32,981 bases of DNA from Psychrobacter phenylpyruvicus DSM 7000 = NBRC 102152 (lineage in GTDB: Bacteria > Pseudomonadota > Gammaproteobacteria > Pseudomonadales > Moraxellaceae): NCBI RefSeq assembly GCF_000685805.1, contig NZ_JMKP01000030.1, positions 1 to 32,981 on the forward strand, given 5' to 3'. The notes under the pieces are model-generated. The model was not told the DNA's origin, did no database searches, and was given only the letters and a program-made list of their open reading frames with translations. Each line of letters starts with the position of its first letter. Position 1 is the first letter of the stretch. Below are positions 25,163-32,981 of this stretch, piece by piece. A program made the translations under genes and the position numbers.

Positions 25163-26935
25163 ATGGAAACCCTAAATATTGTATATTTGGTAGGTGCGAT
25201 TCTTATTTTCTCTAGCATCATGGCCAGTACCTTATCAGCCCGACTGGGCCTACCCTTATTATTGCTATTTTTGGGCGTTGGCATGTTGGCCGGTGATGAG
25301 GGGATTTTGGGCATTGAGTTTTCACAATATGGTATAGCAAACTTTGTCGGTCAAGCTGCCTTAGCTTGTATCCTATTGGATGGGGGGCTGCGCACTTCTT
25401 TTAAGTCTTTCCGAGTCGGCTTAAAGCCAGCAGTAGTACTGGCCACTTGGGGAGTATTTGCCACTGTTCTTATCCTTGGTATCTTCGTTACTTGGCTGCT
25501 AGATGTTGACTGGCGCATTGGACTGTTAATGGCGGCTATCGTAGGCTCAACCGATGCGGCTGCGGTATTCTCTTTACTGCGTAATGGTGGCGTTAAGCTA
25601 AACGACCGCGTTCAAGCTACGCTTGAGCTTGAGTCAGGGGCGAACGACCCCTTTGCTATCTTATTAGTCACAGGCTTAATTGCCTTAAATGTTGATCCTG
25701 AGAGCCAAAGCATTTTAGGATTCTTTGGGTTACTGGCCCAACAGCTTGGCTTTGGGATGATCATGGGCCTAACCTCAGGCTATCTATTGTCCAAATTAAT
25801 TCCCAAACTGCATCTGGCAGTTGGCATGTACGCTATTTTGATTATGTCAGCCGGCCTAGCGGTATTTGCGGCCACCAACTTACTGGGCGGCAGTGGTTTT
25901 TTAGCGGTTTACTTAGCTGGTATTTTAATTGGCAATAATAAAGTACGTGCCACAGAGCATGTTTTAAGGGTAATGGACAGCTTTGCTTGGTTATCGCAAG
26001 CGGTCCTATTCGTTGTTTTGGGCTTACTAGTAACGCCTTCTAACGTATTGAATGTTTGGTATTATTCGGTAGCAATTACCGCCTTTATGATACTGGTTGC
26101 CCGTCCTGTTGCGGTTTATTCAAGCATCAAACCCTTCGGTTTTAAAGATCGTGAGATTGGTTTTATTTCTTGGGTTGGCCTACGCGGAGCCGTGCCTATT
26201 ACTCTGGCCATTTTGCCAGTAATAGCAGGTCTAGAAGATGCTTTCTTATTGTTTGATATCGCGTTCGGCGTGGTTATCTTATCTCTGATACTTCAAGGCA
26301 GTACAATTCCCTTTATGTCTACTTTATTTAAGGTTCGCGTCCCTTATACCCCCGAACCTGATGAGCAGATGGAAATTTGGGTTTCTGATCAAGCCAGTAT
26401 TACCCTATACGAATTTGAAGTAAAACCCGGGGCTTTCGCCATGGGTCGTCATCCTTTAGACATTTCACCCACTATAAGTAATGATGAAATTGCTGTTTTT
26501 GCTTTAATCCGAAATGAAAAGATAGTCGTAGTAGATAGAGAAACCACTTTACAATATGGTGATAGAGTTTGGTACGGCCTTAGAGGCAATCATGCTGCCA
26601 AAATTGCTCGTATTTACAATGATATTAAAATAGATAGAAGAGAGGTCGAGGACTTCTATGGGGACTGGATGATATCCCCTAATGTAAAACTGGGTGACCT
26701 ACCCTTCTTTGATGAAAGTGCTTCTTCTACCCCACCCAGCACCAAAGCTCGGTACCATAAAGATGGCTCTCCTATCAATATGTGGCAACAAACGGTTGCG
26801 GAGTTTATTATAGCCAACCTTAATGCCCCACCGGTTCCTGGCGATACCGTCAGAATTAATAATGAATGGTCACTGATTATCAAAGATGTGGACGATAGAG
26901 GCGCCTTACGTACTATTGGCCTAAAACATAGTTAG
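25163..26935 (+). CDS. K+/H+ antiporter, NhaP2/CvrA type
   Basis: This 590-residue inner membrane cation/proton antiporter of the CPA1 family has about 12-13 helices to residue ~390. The ion-path motif STDAAAVFSLLRNGG and LELESGANDPFA hold the conserved Asp residues, and FISWVGLRGAVPITLAILP is characteristic. A cytoplasmic TrkA-C-like domain (about 405-480) and a CorC/HlyC-like C-terminal domain (about 510-590) follow, as in E. coli CvrA (578 residues). Role: potassium efflux and cell volume control at low osmolarity. It is separated from the export operon by a terminator. Confidence 0.93.
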   Translation: METLNIVYLVGAILIFSSIMASTLSARLGLPLLLLFLGVGMLAGDEGILGIEFSQYGIANFVGQAALACILLDGGLRTSFKSFRVGLKPAVVLATWGVFATVLILGIFVTWLLDVDWRIGLLMAAIVGSTDAAAVFSLLRNGGVKLNDRVQATLELESGANDPFAILLVTGLIALNVDPESQSILGFFGLLAQQLGFGMIMGLTSGYLLSKLIPKLHLAVGMYAILIMSAGLAVFAATNLLGGSGFLAVYLAGILIGNNKVRATEHVLRVMDSFAWLSQAVLFVVLGLLVTPSNVLNVWYYSVAITAFMILVARPVAVYSSIKPFGFKDREIGFISWVGLRGAVPITLAILPVIAGLEDAFLLFDIAFGVVILSLILQGSTIPFMSTLFKVRVPYTPEPDEQMEIWVSDQASITLYEFEVKPGAFAMGRHPLDISPTISNDEIAVFALIRNEKIVVVDRETTLQYGDRVWYGLRGNHAAKIARIYNDIKIDRREVEDFYGDWMISPNVKLGDLPFFDESASSTPPSTKARYHKDGSPINMWQQTVAEFIIANLNAPPVPGDTVRINNEWSLIIKDVDDRGALRTIGLKHS

Positions 26936-27056
26936 TAGAGTAATCAAACTTTCATAAACCTCTGATATATTTACAAATATTGATAAAATGTTACTGATAA
27001 ATAATATAAATTAATGGTTAGTAACTTACCATTAAGTTATAAGACGGGTCAGTATC

Positions 27057-27119
27057 TATCGCTATCTCATCCCTAAATCTCCATTAAAATTTTTAATTTT
27101 TGGCGATGAGATAGCGATA
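27057..27119. other. 15-bp perfect inverted repeat upstream of the TpsA gene
   Basis: TATCGCTATCTCATC (27057-27071) is the exact reverse complement of GATGAGATAGCGATA (27105-27119), with 33 AT-rich bases between. A smaller imperfect dyad (TTAATGG/CCATTAA) lies at 27011-27035. No T-run follows the large stem. It may be a leader hairpin of the TpsA mRNA or a transcript-end structure for the antiporter gene. The gap 26936-27347 contains no gene I can support. Confidence 0.6.
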
Positions 27120-27134
27120 ATGATTATTATGGTT
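27116..27134. promoter_or_regulatory. Fur-box-like site upstream of the TpsA gene
   Basis: GATAATGATTATTATGGTT matches the 19-bp Fur consensus at 14 of 19 positions, including the whole first half GATAATGAT. It overlaps the right arm of the 15-bp inverted repeat and lies about 215 bp upstream of the start. Confidence 0.42.
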
Positions 27135-27347
27135 AAGCAAATATTTAGCCTTGGCATCAATATTAGCTGTCATTAACTGTTTTGGATAATTGGAATTATC
27201 AGGGTTTATATTATCAGGATTTATTAAATTTAAGGGCATCGTATTTTTAGACAAGGATTGCATCGTATCAAGAGATAAATTACTGATATTTCTATCAAAT
27301 CCAAGATCTTGTTTTGTTAACAATGAATGAGTATTTAAGGGTAGAAG

Positions 27348-30300
27348 ATGCAATCAATGAAATTATCTGTTGCGGGACGTATAACCGCATTAATGGCTAT
27401 CTACTCCCTGTCGGGTACTGCGATGGCAGACATCCGAGCATTGGGAGATGTTAAAGTACAAAAGCAAGCAAATGGTGTTGAAGTAGTGCAAATCAATGCT
27501 CCAAATGCCCAAGGCTTGTCTCATAACAAATACAATCAATTTAACGTTTATGAGCCAGGCGCTGTACTCAATAATGCTACCCAAAGTGGACAATCGGTCC
27601 TTGCAGGCACCTTAGGCCCCAACCCAAATTTCAAAGACCAAGCAGCCAATGTCATTTTAAATGAGGTTGTAAGCCGTATCCCCTCTTTGCTACTGGGCAA
27701 GCAAGAAGTTTTCGGTATGGCAGCAGATTATGTACTTGCCAACCCTAATGGTATTGCTTGTGAAGGTTGTGGTTTTATCAATACACCAAGAGTAAGCTTG
27801 GCAGTAGGTACGCCAGAGATTACTAATGGTATTCTATCAGGCTATAACACCAATAATGATCGGGGGTTACGTATCGCCCGTGGTGTGACATTCGATGATA
27901 GTAAAGTTGTGGATTTTATTGCTCCTCAAGTTTATTTAGATGCTGATATTAAGAATGCTGATGCGGTAAACGTTATTATCGGACGTAATGATGTTGATAT
28001 TAATCCAGACGGAAGCTTAAGCGCTAAGTCTATCGGCCGCGCTAACGCCCGAGTATTAGATGGCAATCTTCTAGGAAGCATGCAAGCAGGACGAATTAAG
28101 CTTCACAGTACCGATGATCGTGCTACGTTAGATGTGAAAGGAGTGAATTTTAAAGCCAATGATTTCCAAGCCAAAGTAGGCAACTTAAACCTACATGGGG
28201 CGGTACAAGACTTTGAAAAACAATACGACAAAAAAGACTCACCACTCATCACCTCCACCACACTGCAAATCGGACAACACTATACGCCAACAAAGATTAC
28301 TGCGGACAATGTCGATTTGCAGGCTGCGCATAATTTATCACTTAATGGCACTCAAGTGATTGGTAACCGGGTAAATCTAAACGCCGAAAATGTGGCCCTT
28401 AATGGTGAAAAAACAATCAACACCATTTATCGATCCACCAATACCCAAAAAGGTGGCCTGAAAGAAAACACCTTATTTCATACCGATAAGGTAACCGCTT
28501 TATACGGCACTGATATTCGTGGCAATACTATTAATGTCGATGCCAAAACTGGTAGCCTAACTGGTAACTCGGCACAAATGATTGCTCCTGTCGTCCGTCT
28601 AAATGCAGGTAAAGATATTGCATTGACGGGAGGGAATGCCAACGAATTTCACAATATCACCAATGAAGAAAGACTTGGTACCATTGCCCTTAAACGTGTT
28701 ATTGATTCGGAATCCGCAAGTAAAGACTATTATATCCCAACTGCCATTTTGGCCAATAAAGCGGCCATGACTAGCGGCGGTAACCAACAATATGCCGGGG
28801 CACAAATGGTCGCCAAGGACATGGAATTTAAAACTCCTGGTACTGTTTCTTTTACCGCCGAAACCAGTAAAGCCACTCACAATATAGATCATAAAGTCAC
28901 TTACTGGGGCGGACTTTTCGGCTCACAAACCGACAATAACGACACCACTATCATCACCCAAAATGGCGCTGATGTACAAGCCAGTAATCTATTATATATT
29001 GACGCAGCCAAAGGCTTAAACCTTACTGGTAGTCGTGTATTGGCAGTAAATCACTCTTATTTGAACTCACCTCATGGCGATTTCAATATTAAAGGCGCCA
29101 CTGAAAAGACAACCAATGTAGACCTACACCGTACCGGCACTATATTTAATATCCCCATCAATGTGACCACTACCACGACTACCGATACCAAAAATAAAGA
29201 ATCGATTCTAGAGTCCTATACCAACTTACAACTGGTCACTGATCAAAATATAAACGTGGTCGGTAGCCAAGTGAAAGCTGCAGGACTGCTAGATTTAGAG
29301 GCCGGTAAAACGCTTAATATCGTTGGTGTAAATGACAGTCATGATGTGACTACCGTTCATGATGCCATAGGTATTGTTGCTGATATCACCACAAAACCAT
29401 CGTTTTATGCTGTTGCTACTAAAGGTGCCGAAGCCAAAATAGCTGATCCAAAAGCAGATGCCTCTAAAAAAGAAGAACCTAAAGCAATAGCCTTAGATGA
29501 TGCTTCTGTAGATTGGCGTTTAGGCTTGGGTATTACCCATAATGTGGATACTGACAACACCCAAACCGTAGCAGGATCGCTTGTTTCTGGTGGAACGACC
29601 AACTTAAAAGGAGGTAATGTCAACATTGCAGGCAGTAAAGTGACCTCTAAAAATGATCTTAATATTAGCGGAAATAACGTCACTACCTCTGCTCAAGATA
29701 ACAGTCATACAGTTGCCAGTGACCACACTGATGTATTTTTAGGTCTGAAAGGTAGCGTTGATACATCAGGTGCCACAGTTGGATTAGGCCTTGATGTTAA
29801 TAATCAGAAGAAATCTGACCAAACCACGGCTCCAGTGGCCAGTGAGTTAAACGGAAAAAATATCAATATTACAGCAGACAATGATATTCATCATTCTGGT
29901 ACGCAGATTACGGCACAAGATACGGTTAATGAGCAAGCGAATAATATTACTCATGACCAAGCTCATGCTACCCATACTAAGTCTGATAAGAACGTTGATG
30001 TTAATATTGGACTTTCTGCCTCAGCAGACTATAAGGGTGGACTAAGTGCAGGTCTTAATATTGGCGCAAGTGGTTCAGGCAACACTAACATTGAAACACA
30101 GGGGTCAGGTACCAAAATTACTGCTGGTACTATCAATGAACAGGCCAAAAACGCGCTTAATGATGAAGGCACCCATTATCAAGCAACAGGTGACGTTAAC
30201 CTTTCAGCTAAAGATGTGACCCTTGCTTCAGGTTATGACAGTACCAAAAATACTAATAACTCAGGTGGCGCAAGCATTAATCTTGGCATTGGCGGTCTTG

Positions 30301-31637
30301 AAGGCGCTAGCCCTAAAGGTTCAGTTGGCGTATCGGCCAACTTCCAACACGATGAGACAGGCACTACCACTGCTAAACCAGCGACTATTACCGGTGCGAA
30401 CGTCAATATACACGGCGACAACTCGGTCGTCTCTCAAAGTGATATCACCACACCTGGTAGTCTAAATATAGACGCAGGTAAAGAAGTCAGCCTTGTGCAA
30501 TCTAATAATACCAGTAATTCTTCAGGCGGTGGCTTCGATGTTAGCGTGAAAGTGGGTGGACTCGCTTTAGACAAACCTACTCCTCAGCCATCCGTTGGCG
30601 TATCAGTGGGAGCCAATGGACATAATGGTGCCTCTATTGAAGGGGTCAATAATACGGTCACCGCAGGCAACATAAATCTATCAACATCAGGTACCAATGG
30701 TACTGTCAACGTTCAAGGCACAAATATTAATACGGGTACGCTTAATATAGACACCAATACCGCCAATATTGCTGGTACTATCGATAAAGCACATAGTGGC
30801 TCAGGTTCTGTGGGCATAAATGTTGATGTGGGTTCAGGGGGTAGTAGCTTAGCGCTAGGCGGCAATATCAGTGCTGGAACCAGTCAAAGCCAACATACTG
30901 GTACTAGCGAAGTTAAGTCAGGTCAGCTGAACATAAACGCCAATCAAGGCGTGAATATCAGCCATGCTAACGTAACGGCTGACAATGCCAATATTGATAC
31001 CAATGGCAATTTAAATATCAATGCAGGCGTAAATACTGACCAACATACCTCAGTAAATCTTGGCGGCACGCTTAATGCAAAAAAAGAGGGCGACGTACTT
31101 GTTCCTGAGACAGGCAGTGTCAGTGTTGGCGTTAATACCGGAGACAGCCTATCGCATACGCCTGCTAATGTGAATATTGGTAAAGATGCCAATCTTAACG
31201 TAGGTGGTGACCTTAATGTTACTGGTAGCAGTGTGAATACTGGTACGATTCAAGGCAATATTGGTGGCAATGTGAATAATGAGACCTTGCAAGGCCATAG
31301 CAATCAAACAGACGTTAATATCGCTATAGGTGCACAGGGATCACCCGTTAAATATACGCCAGAGAACGCCGGCTCTCAGCTTGTCTCTGATATCAAAAAT
31401 GGTACTATAGCGGGTGTAAAACCTATAGCGGATATTGATATTCACCATAGTGATTCCACTACCACTCAAAACACACCTGTTGGTATCAAAACCAATAATG
31501 ATCAACTTAATGTGGCCGGTAACGTTAATACGGTTGGTGTGAGCACACCTAATACTCATAATAGTTTTGATTTTTCTTTCAATCCAAGAGCAAACTATGA
31601 TCCAATGGCTTATCTTGAGAGCTTTATCAATAAATAA
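27348..31637 (+). CDS. TpsA-type filamentous haemagglutinin-like secreted protein
   Basis: This is a 1429-residue two-partner-secretion substrate. The signal peptide ends near SGTAMA-D (27/28). The TPS/haemagglutination activity domain (about 28-270) has HNKYNQFNV, the NPNG motif at 132-135 (VLANPNGIACEGCGFINTPR, with Cys138 and Cys141, typical of CdiA and haemolysin-like TpsA) and the downstream beta-helix start. The remainder is a repetitive beta-helix with many NxxAGxxLNI-like turns and Fil_haemagg_2-type segments (SVGINVDVGSGGSSLALGG; SVGVSVGANGHNGASIEG). The protein ends FNPRANYDPMAYLESFINK. There is no VENN pretoxin motif or toxin domain, and no TpsB gene is in the window. AGGGTAGAAG precedes the ATG. 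It is probably an adhesin exported by a TpsB encoded elsewhere. Confidence 0.9.
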   Translation: MQSMKLSVAGRITALMAIYSLSGTAMADIRALGDVKVQKQANGVEVVQINAPNAQGLSHNKYNQFNVYEPGAVLNNATQSGQSVLAGTLGPNPNFKDQAANVILNEVVSRIPSLLLGKQEVFGMAADYVLANPNGIACEGCGFINTPRVSLAVGTPEITNGILSGYNTNNDRGLRIARGVTFDDSKVVDFIAPQVYLDADIKNADAVNVIIGRNDVDINPDGSLSAKSIGRANARVLDGNLLGSMQAGRIKLHSTDDRATLDVKGVNFKANDFQAKVGNLNLHGAVQDFEKQYDKKDSPLITSTTLQIGQHYTPTKITADNVDLQAAHNLSLNGTQVIGNRVNLNAENVALNGEKTINTIYRSTNTQKGGLKENTLFHTDKVTALYGTDIRGNTINVDAKTGSLTGNSAQMIAPVVRLNAGKDIALTGGNANEFHNITNEERLGTIALKRVIDSESASKDYYIPTAILANKAAMTSGGNQQYAGAQMVAKDMEFKTPGTVSFTAETSKATHNIDHKVTYWGGLFGSQTDNNDTTIITQNGADVQASNLLYIDAAKGLNLTGSRVLAVNHSYLNSPHGDFNIKGATEKTTNVDLHRTGTIFNIPINVTTTTTTDTKNKESILESYTNLQLVTDQNINVVGSQVKAAGLLDLEAGKTLNIVGVNDSHDVTTVHDAIGIVADITTKPSFYAVATKGAEAKIADPKADASKKEEPKAIALDDASVDWRLGLGITHNVDTDNTQTVAGSLVSGGTTNLKGGNVNIAGSKVTSKNDLNISGNNVTTSAQDNSHTVASDHTDVFLGLKGSVDTSGATVGLGLDVNNQKKSDQTTAPVASELNGKNINITADNDIHHSGTQITAQDTVNEQANNITHDQAHATHTKSDKNVDVNIGLSASADYKGGLSAGLNIGASGSGNTNIETQGSGTKITAGTINEQAKNALNDEGTHYQATGDVNLSAKDVTLASGYDSTKNTNNSGGASINLGIGGLEGASPKGSVGVSANFQHDETGTTTAKPATITGANVNIHGDNSVVSQSDITTPGSLNIDAGKEVSLVQSNNTSNSSGGGFDVSVKVGGLALDKPTPQPSVGVSVGANGHNGASIEGVNNTVTAGNINLSTSGTNGTVNVQGTNINTGTLNIDTNTANIAGTIDKAHSGSGSVGINVDVGSGGSSLALGGNISAGTSQSQHTGTSEVKSGQLNINANQGVNISHANVTADNANIDTNGNLNINAGVNTDQHTSVNLGGTLNAKKEGDVLVPETGSVSVGVNTGDSLSHTPANVNIGKDANLNVGGDLNVTGSSVNTGTIQGNIGGNVNNETLQGHSNQTDVNIAIGAQGSPVKYTPENAGSQLVSDIKNGTIAGVKPIADIDIHHSDSTTTQNTPVGIKTNNDQLNVAGNVNTVGVSTPNTHNSFDFSFNPRANYDPMAYLESFINK

Positions 31638-31673
31638 AAGATTAATCAAATAGCTTTAATATGATAATAAAAA

Positions 31674-31701
31674 CGCGATAAGTTGCCTTATCGCGTTTTT
31701 T
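31674..31701 (+). terminator. Strong, possibly bidirectional intrinsic terminator
   Basis: CGCGATAAG pairs perfectly with CTTATCGCG around TTGC and runs into six T on the plus strand. On the minus strand the stem is followed by five T. It ends the TpsA gene and could also stop transcription from the convergent flavodoxin-like gene. Confidence 0.92.
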
Positions 31702-31769
31702 AGTCTCAGCATTTCAAATTGTTTTAAATATCGTTTTAGGTGAAAGCTTACCGCAAGGGATAAACTTAA

Positions 31770-32234
31770 TTAATAAATACCCGCTTCTACTCCAGCTGCT
31801 AACGTCATGGCAAGCTCTTCTACTTGATTAGTAAAGTCCTCTTGCCACTCCCCTCTTAGTATCAATGCCTCTTGAATCCACTCCCAACGTAGACCTGTAG
31901 TAATGGTTTTAATTGCCAGTTTAGTCCCCGTACCGTCTTGTCCGGCCCTAATATATAGCGCAAATGGTAACCCTTGCTTTTTTTCTAATACAGGATAATA
32001 ACAGCGGTCAAAAAAGTCTTTGGTTAAGCCTGCCATATAAGCTAAGTTTTCAGTAGTGCCTAGTAGTAGCGCGTCGGCAGCCAAGACATCTTCAGGTTGC
32101 GTTTCTTGCGGTGATTTTAATATGACATTCACATTTATATCAGGGTGATTGGCCCCATCAAAGGCCGCTTGTGCTAACTTCTTAGTATTAGGCGATGGCG
32201 CATGAGCAACAATAAGTAAAGTCTTGACTGACAT
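31770..32234 (-). CDS. Flavodoxin-like / FMN-dependent oxidoreductase family protein
   Basis: This 154-residue protein has a flavodoxin-like fold. LLIVAHAPSPNTKKLAQAAFDGA is the phosphate-binding loop region that usually holds FMN. ADALLLGTTENLAYMAGLTKDFFDRCYYP is the second flavin loop and LPFALYIRAGQDGTGT the third. The partner and substrate are unknown; short relatives serve as quinone or NADPH reductases. GAGAGTGAG precedes the ATG, and the start lies 16 bp after the OsmC-like gene, so the two are very likely one operon. Confidence 0.82.
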   Translation of the reverse strand: MSVKTLLIVAHAPSPNTKKLAQAAFDGANHPDINVNVILKSPQETQPEDVLAADALLLGTTENLAYMAGLTKDFFDRCYYPVLEKKQGLPFALYIRAGQDGTGTKLAIKTITTGLRWEWIQEALILRGEWQEDFTNQVEELAMTLAAGVEAGIY

Positions 32235-32250
32235 CTCACTCTCCTATTTT

Positions 32251-32664
32251 TTAGCTGCTTGTTGAGTAGCTAAAGCTTACGTCTTGTTTGATATCAGGGT
32301 GAATACTTTTGGCCACTGGGCAAGTTAGAGCTGCGGCTTCTAATACCTTACGAGTACGCTCATCAAAGTCTTTAGCAAACTGAATATTCACTTTTACTTC
32401 GCTAACTCGTCTAGGGTCTGCTGCCATTGTTTTAGTCACTTCTGCTTTGGTTCCAATGACATCAATCTCCATGCTTTCAGCCTTAATACCAATAATAGTT
32501 AGCATACAGCTGGCCAAACTTGTGGCTAATAAATCTGTGGGTGAGAAGGCCTCACCTTTGCCATGATTGTCTGTCGGCGCATCGGTAATAATCTGATTAT
32601 TAGATTGTAGGTGTAAGGCTTGAGTACGTAAATTGCCTTGGTATTCGACGGTAGAAGTAGTCAT
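32251..32664 (-). CDS. OsmC/Ohr-family protein (YhfA-like)
   Basis: This 137-residue protein has the OsmC fold. The two redox cysteines are in SLASCMLTIIGI and LTCPVAKSIHPDI, with GEAFSPTDLLATSL before the first. Members reduce organic hydroperoxides or act as general stress thiol proteins; the short, YhfA-like type is less well characterised, so peroxidase activity is inferred. It is first of a two-gene operon with the flavodoxin-like gene. Confidence 0.88.
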   Translation of the reverse strand: MTTSTVEYQGNLRTQALHLQSNNQIITDAPTDNHGKGEAFSPTDLLATSLASCMLTIIGIKAESMEIDVIGTKAEVTKTMAADPRRVSEVKVNIQFAKDFDERTRKVLEAAALTCPVAKSIHPDIKQDVSFSYSTSS

Positions 32665-32792
32665 AAAACTTATCCCTTAGCTGATTCAATACCAGTCATA
32701 GTAACTTATTTCAGCATAATAATGAAATAAGCTCGTTATTCGATATGAGTTTAAAGCTTTATCATTAGCGAAAAATTAAAATCCAGACAAAG

Positions 32793-32823
32793 AAAAAGCC
32801 CCCACTCGAATTGAATGGGGGCT
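32793..32823 (-). terminator. rrn operon terminator
   Basis: On the minus strand AGCCCCCA pairs with TGGGGGCT around a 11-nt loop and runs into five T. It lies 15 bp beyond the 3' end of the 5S rRNA gene. Confidence 0.9.
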
Positions 32824-32838
32824 TTTAAGGTATAGGGA

Positions 32839-32951
32839 GCTGACGATGACCTACTCTCACATGGGCGAACCACACTACCATCGGCGCTACGATGTTTCAC
32901 TTCTGAGTTCGAGAAGGGATCAGGTGGTTCCATCGTGCTATTGTCGTCAGC
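32839..32951 (-). rRNA. rrf: 5S ribosomal RNA
   Basis: The minus strand shows the full 5S signature. It contains GAACTCAGAAGTGAAAC, the segment AGCGCCGATGGTAGTGTGG, GAGAGTAGG, and terminal pairing CTGACGA with TCGTCAG. Ends are estimated from the terminal stem and may be off by a few bases. The remaining bases to the right edge are 23S-5S spacer, so the rest of the rrn operon lies beyond the window. Confidence 0.95.
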
Positions 32952-32981
32952 AAAGGGGGTATAGATATGAGTTGTGTTAAG

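Noticed and set aside
27093..27353. 86-residue minus-strand frame ahead of the TpsA gene
   Set aside because: Asn-rich composition reflects AT-rich DNA. It overlaps the TpsA start, the Fur-like site and one arm of the inverted repeat, and there is no convincing ribosome-binding site.
30900..31637. CdiA-type toxin end with immunity gene
   Set aside because: No VENN-like motif and no change from beta-helix to a compact toxin domain; the gene is followed by a terminator, then by an unrelated convergent gene.

Overview
The window looks like chromosomal DNA of a Moraxellaceae gammaproteobacterium, most likely Psychrobacter. This is an inference from moderate-to-low GC, the protein sequences and a typical gammaproteobacterial 5S rRNA; no database was searched. 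Gene order is dense, with convergent and divergent blocks typical of an accessory-rich chromosome arm. An rrn operon end (5S rRNA, minus strand) lies at the right edge.

Left edge (1-4265): a minus-strand pair made of an OmpA-domain lipoprotein and, 61 bp downstream, the N-terminal 756 residues of a giant BapA/LapA-type biofilm adhesin. The adhesin runs off the window and carries three nearly identical 324-bp tandem repeats. Next comes an XRE-type DNA-binding protein gene preceded by a decayed tandem copy of itself. The start of the decayed copy sits in a double TGAACC-N7-GGTTCA operator.

4563-10467 (all minus): a glutathione-transferase-like protein, D-serine dehydratase (dsdA), and the ferrous iron system feoA-feoB plus a 42-residue Cys-rich membrane peptide of the FeoB-associated type. 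Then come a glutaredoxin-type arsenate reductase and a YeaR-like DUF1971 protein. A 23-bp dyad with the exact 11-1-11 geometry of an NsrR (nitric oxide sensor) operator precedes the YeaR-like gene.

10722-15184 (plus): a good Fur box, then a complete catecholate/petrobactin-type siderophore ABC importer (lipoprotein, two FecCD permeases, ATPase). An SMR efflux gene lies convergent to it, then a clade-3-type catalase, a small zinc-ribbon protein and a protein that may have a metallo-beta-lactamase-like fold.

19360-26935 (plus): a TolC-type outer membrane factor, an HlyD-type adaptor and two overlapping ABC-2 permeases form an export operon with no ATPase gene. It is followed by a terminator and an NhaP2/CvrA-type K+/H+ antiporter. 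27348-31637 encodes a 1429-residue TpsA (filamentous haemagglutinin/CdiA-like N-terminus) protein with no TpsB partner, no toxin tail and no immunity gene in view. A 15-bp inverted repeat and a Fur-like site lie upstream of it. The right end has a flavodoxin-like and an OsmC-like gene pair, and the 5S rRNA with its terminator.

Recurring themes are iron (Feo, siderophore import, possibly a Fur-linked TpsA), oxidative and nitrosative stress (catalase, OsmC, YeaR-like, GST-like) and surface adhesion (BapA-like, OmpA lipoprotein, TpsA). The least ordinary features are the XRE duplicate/operator module, the ATPase-less ABC-2 export operon and the orphan TpsA gene with its structured upstream region.
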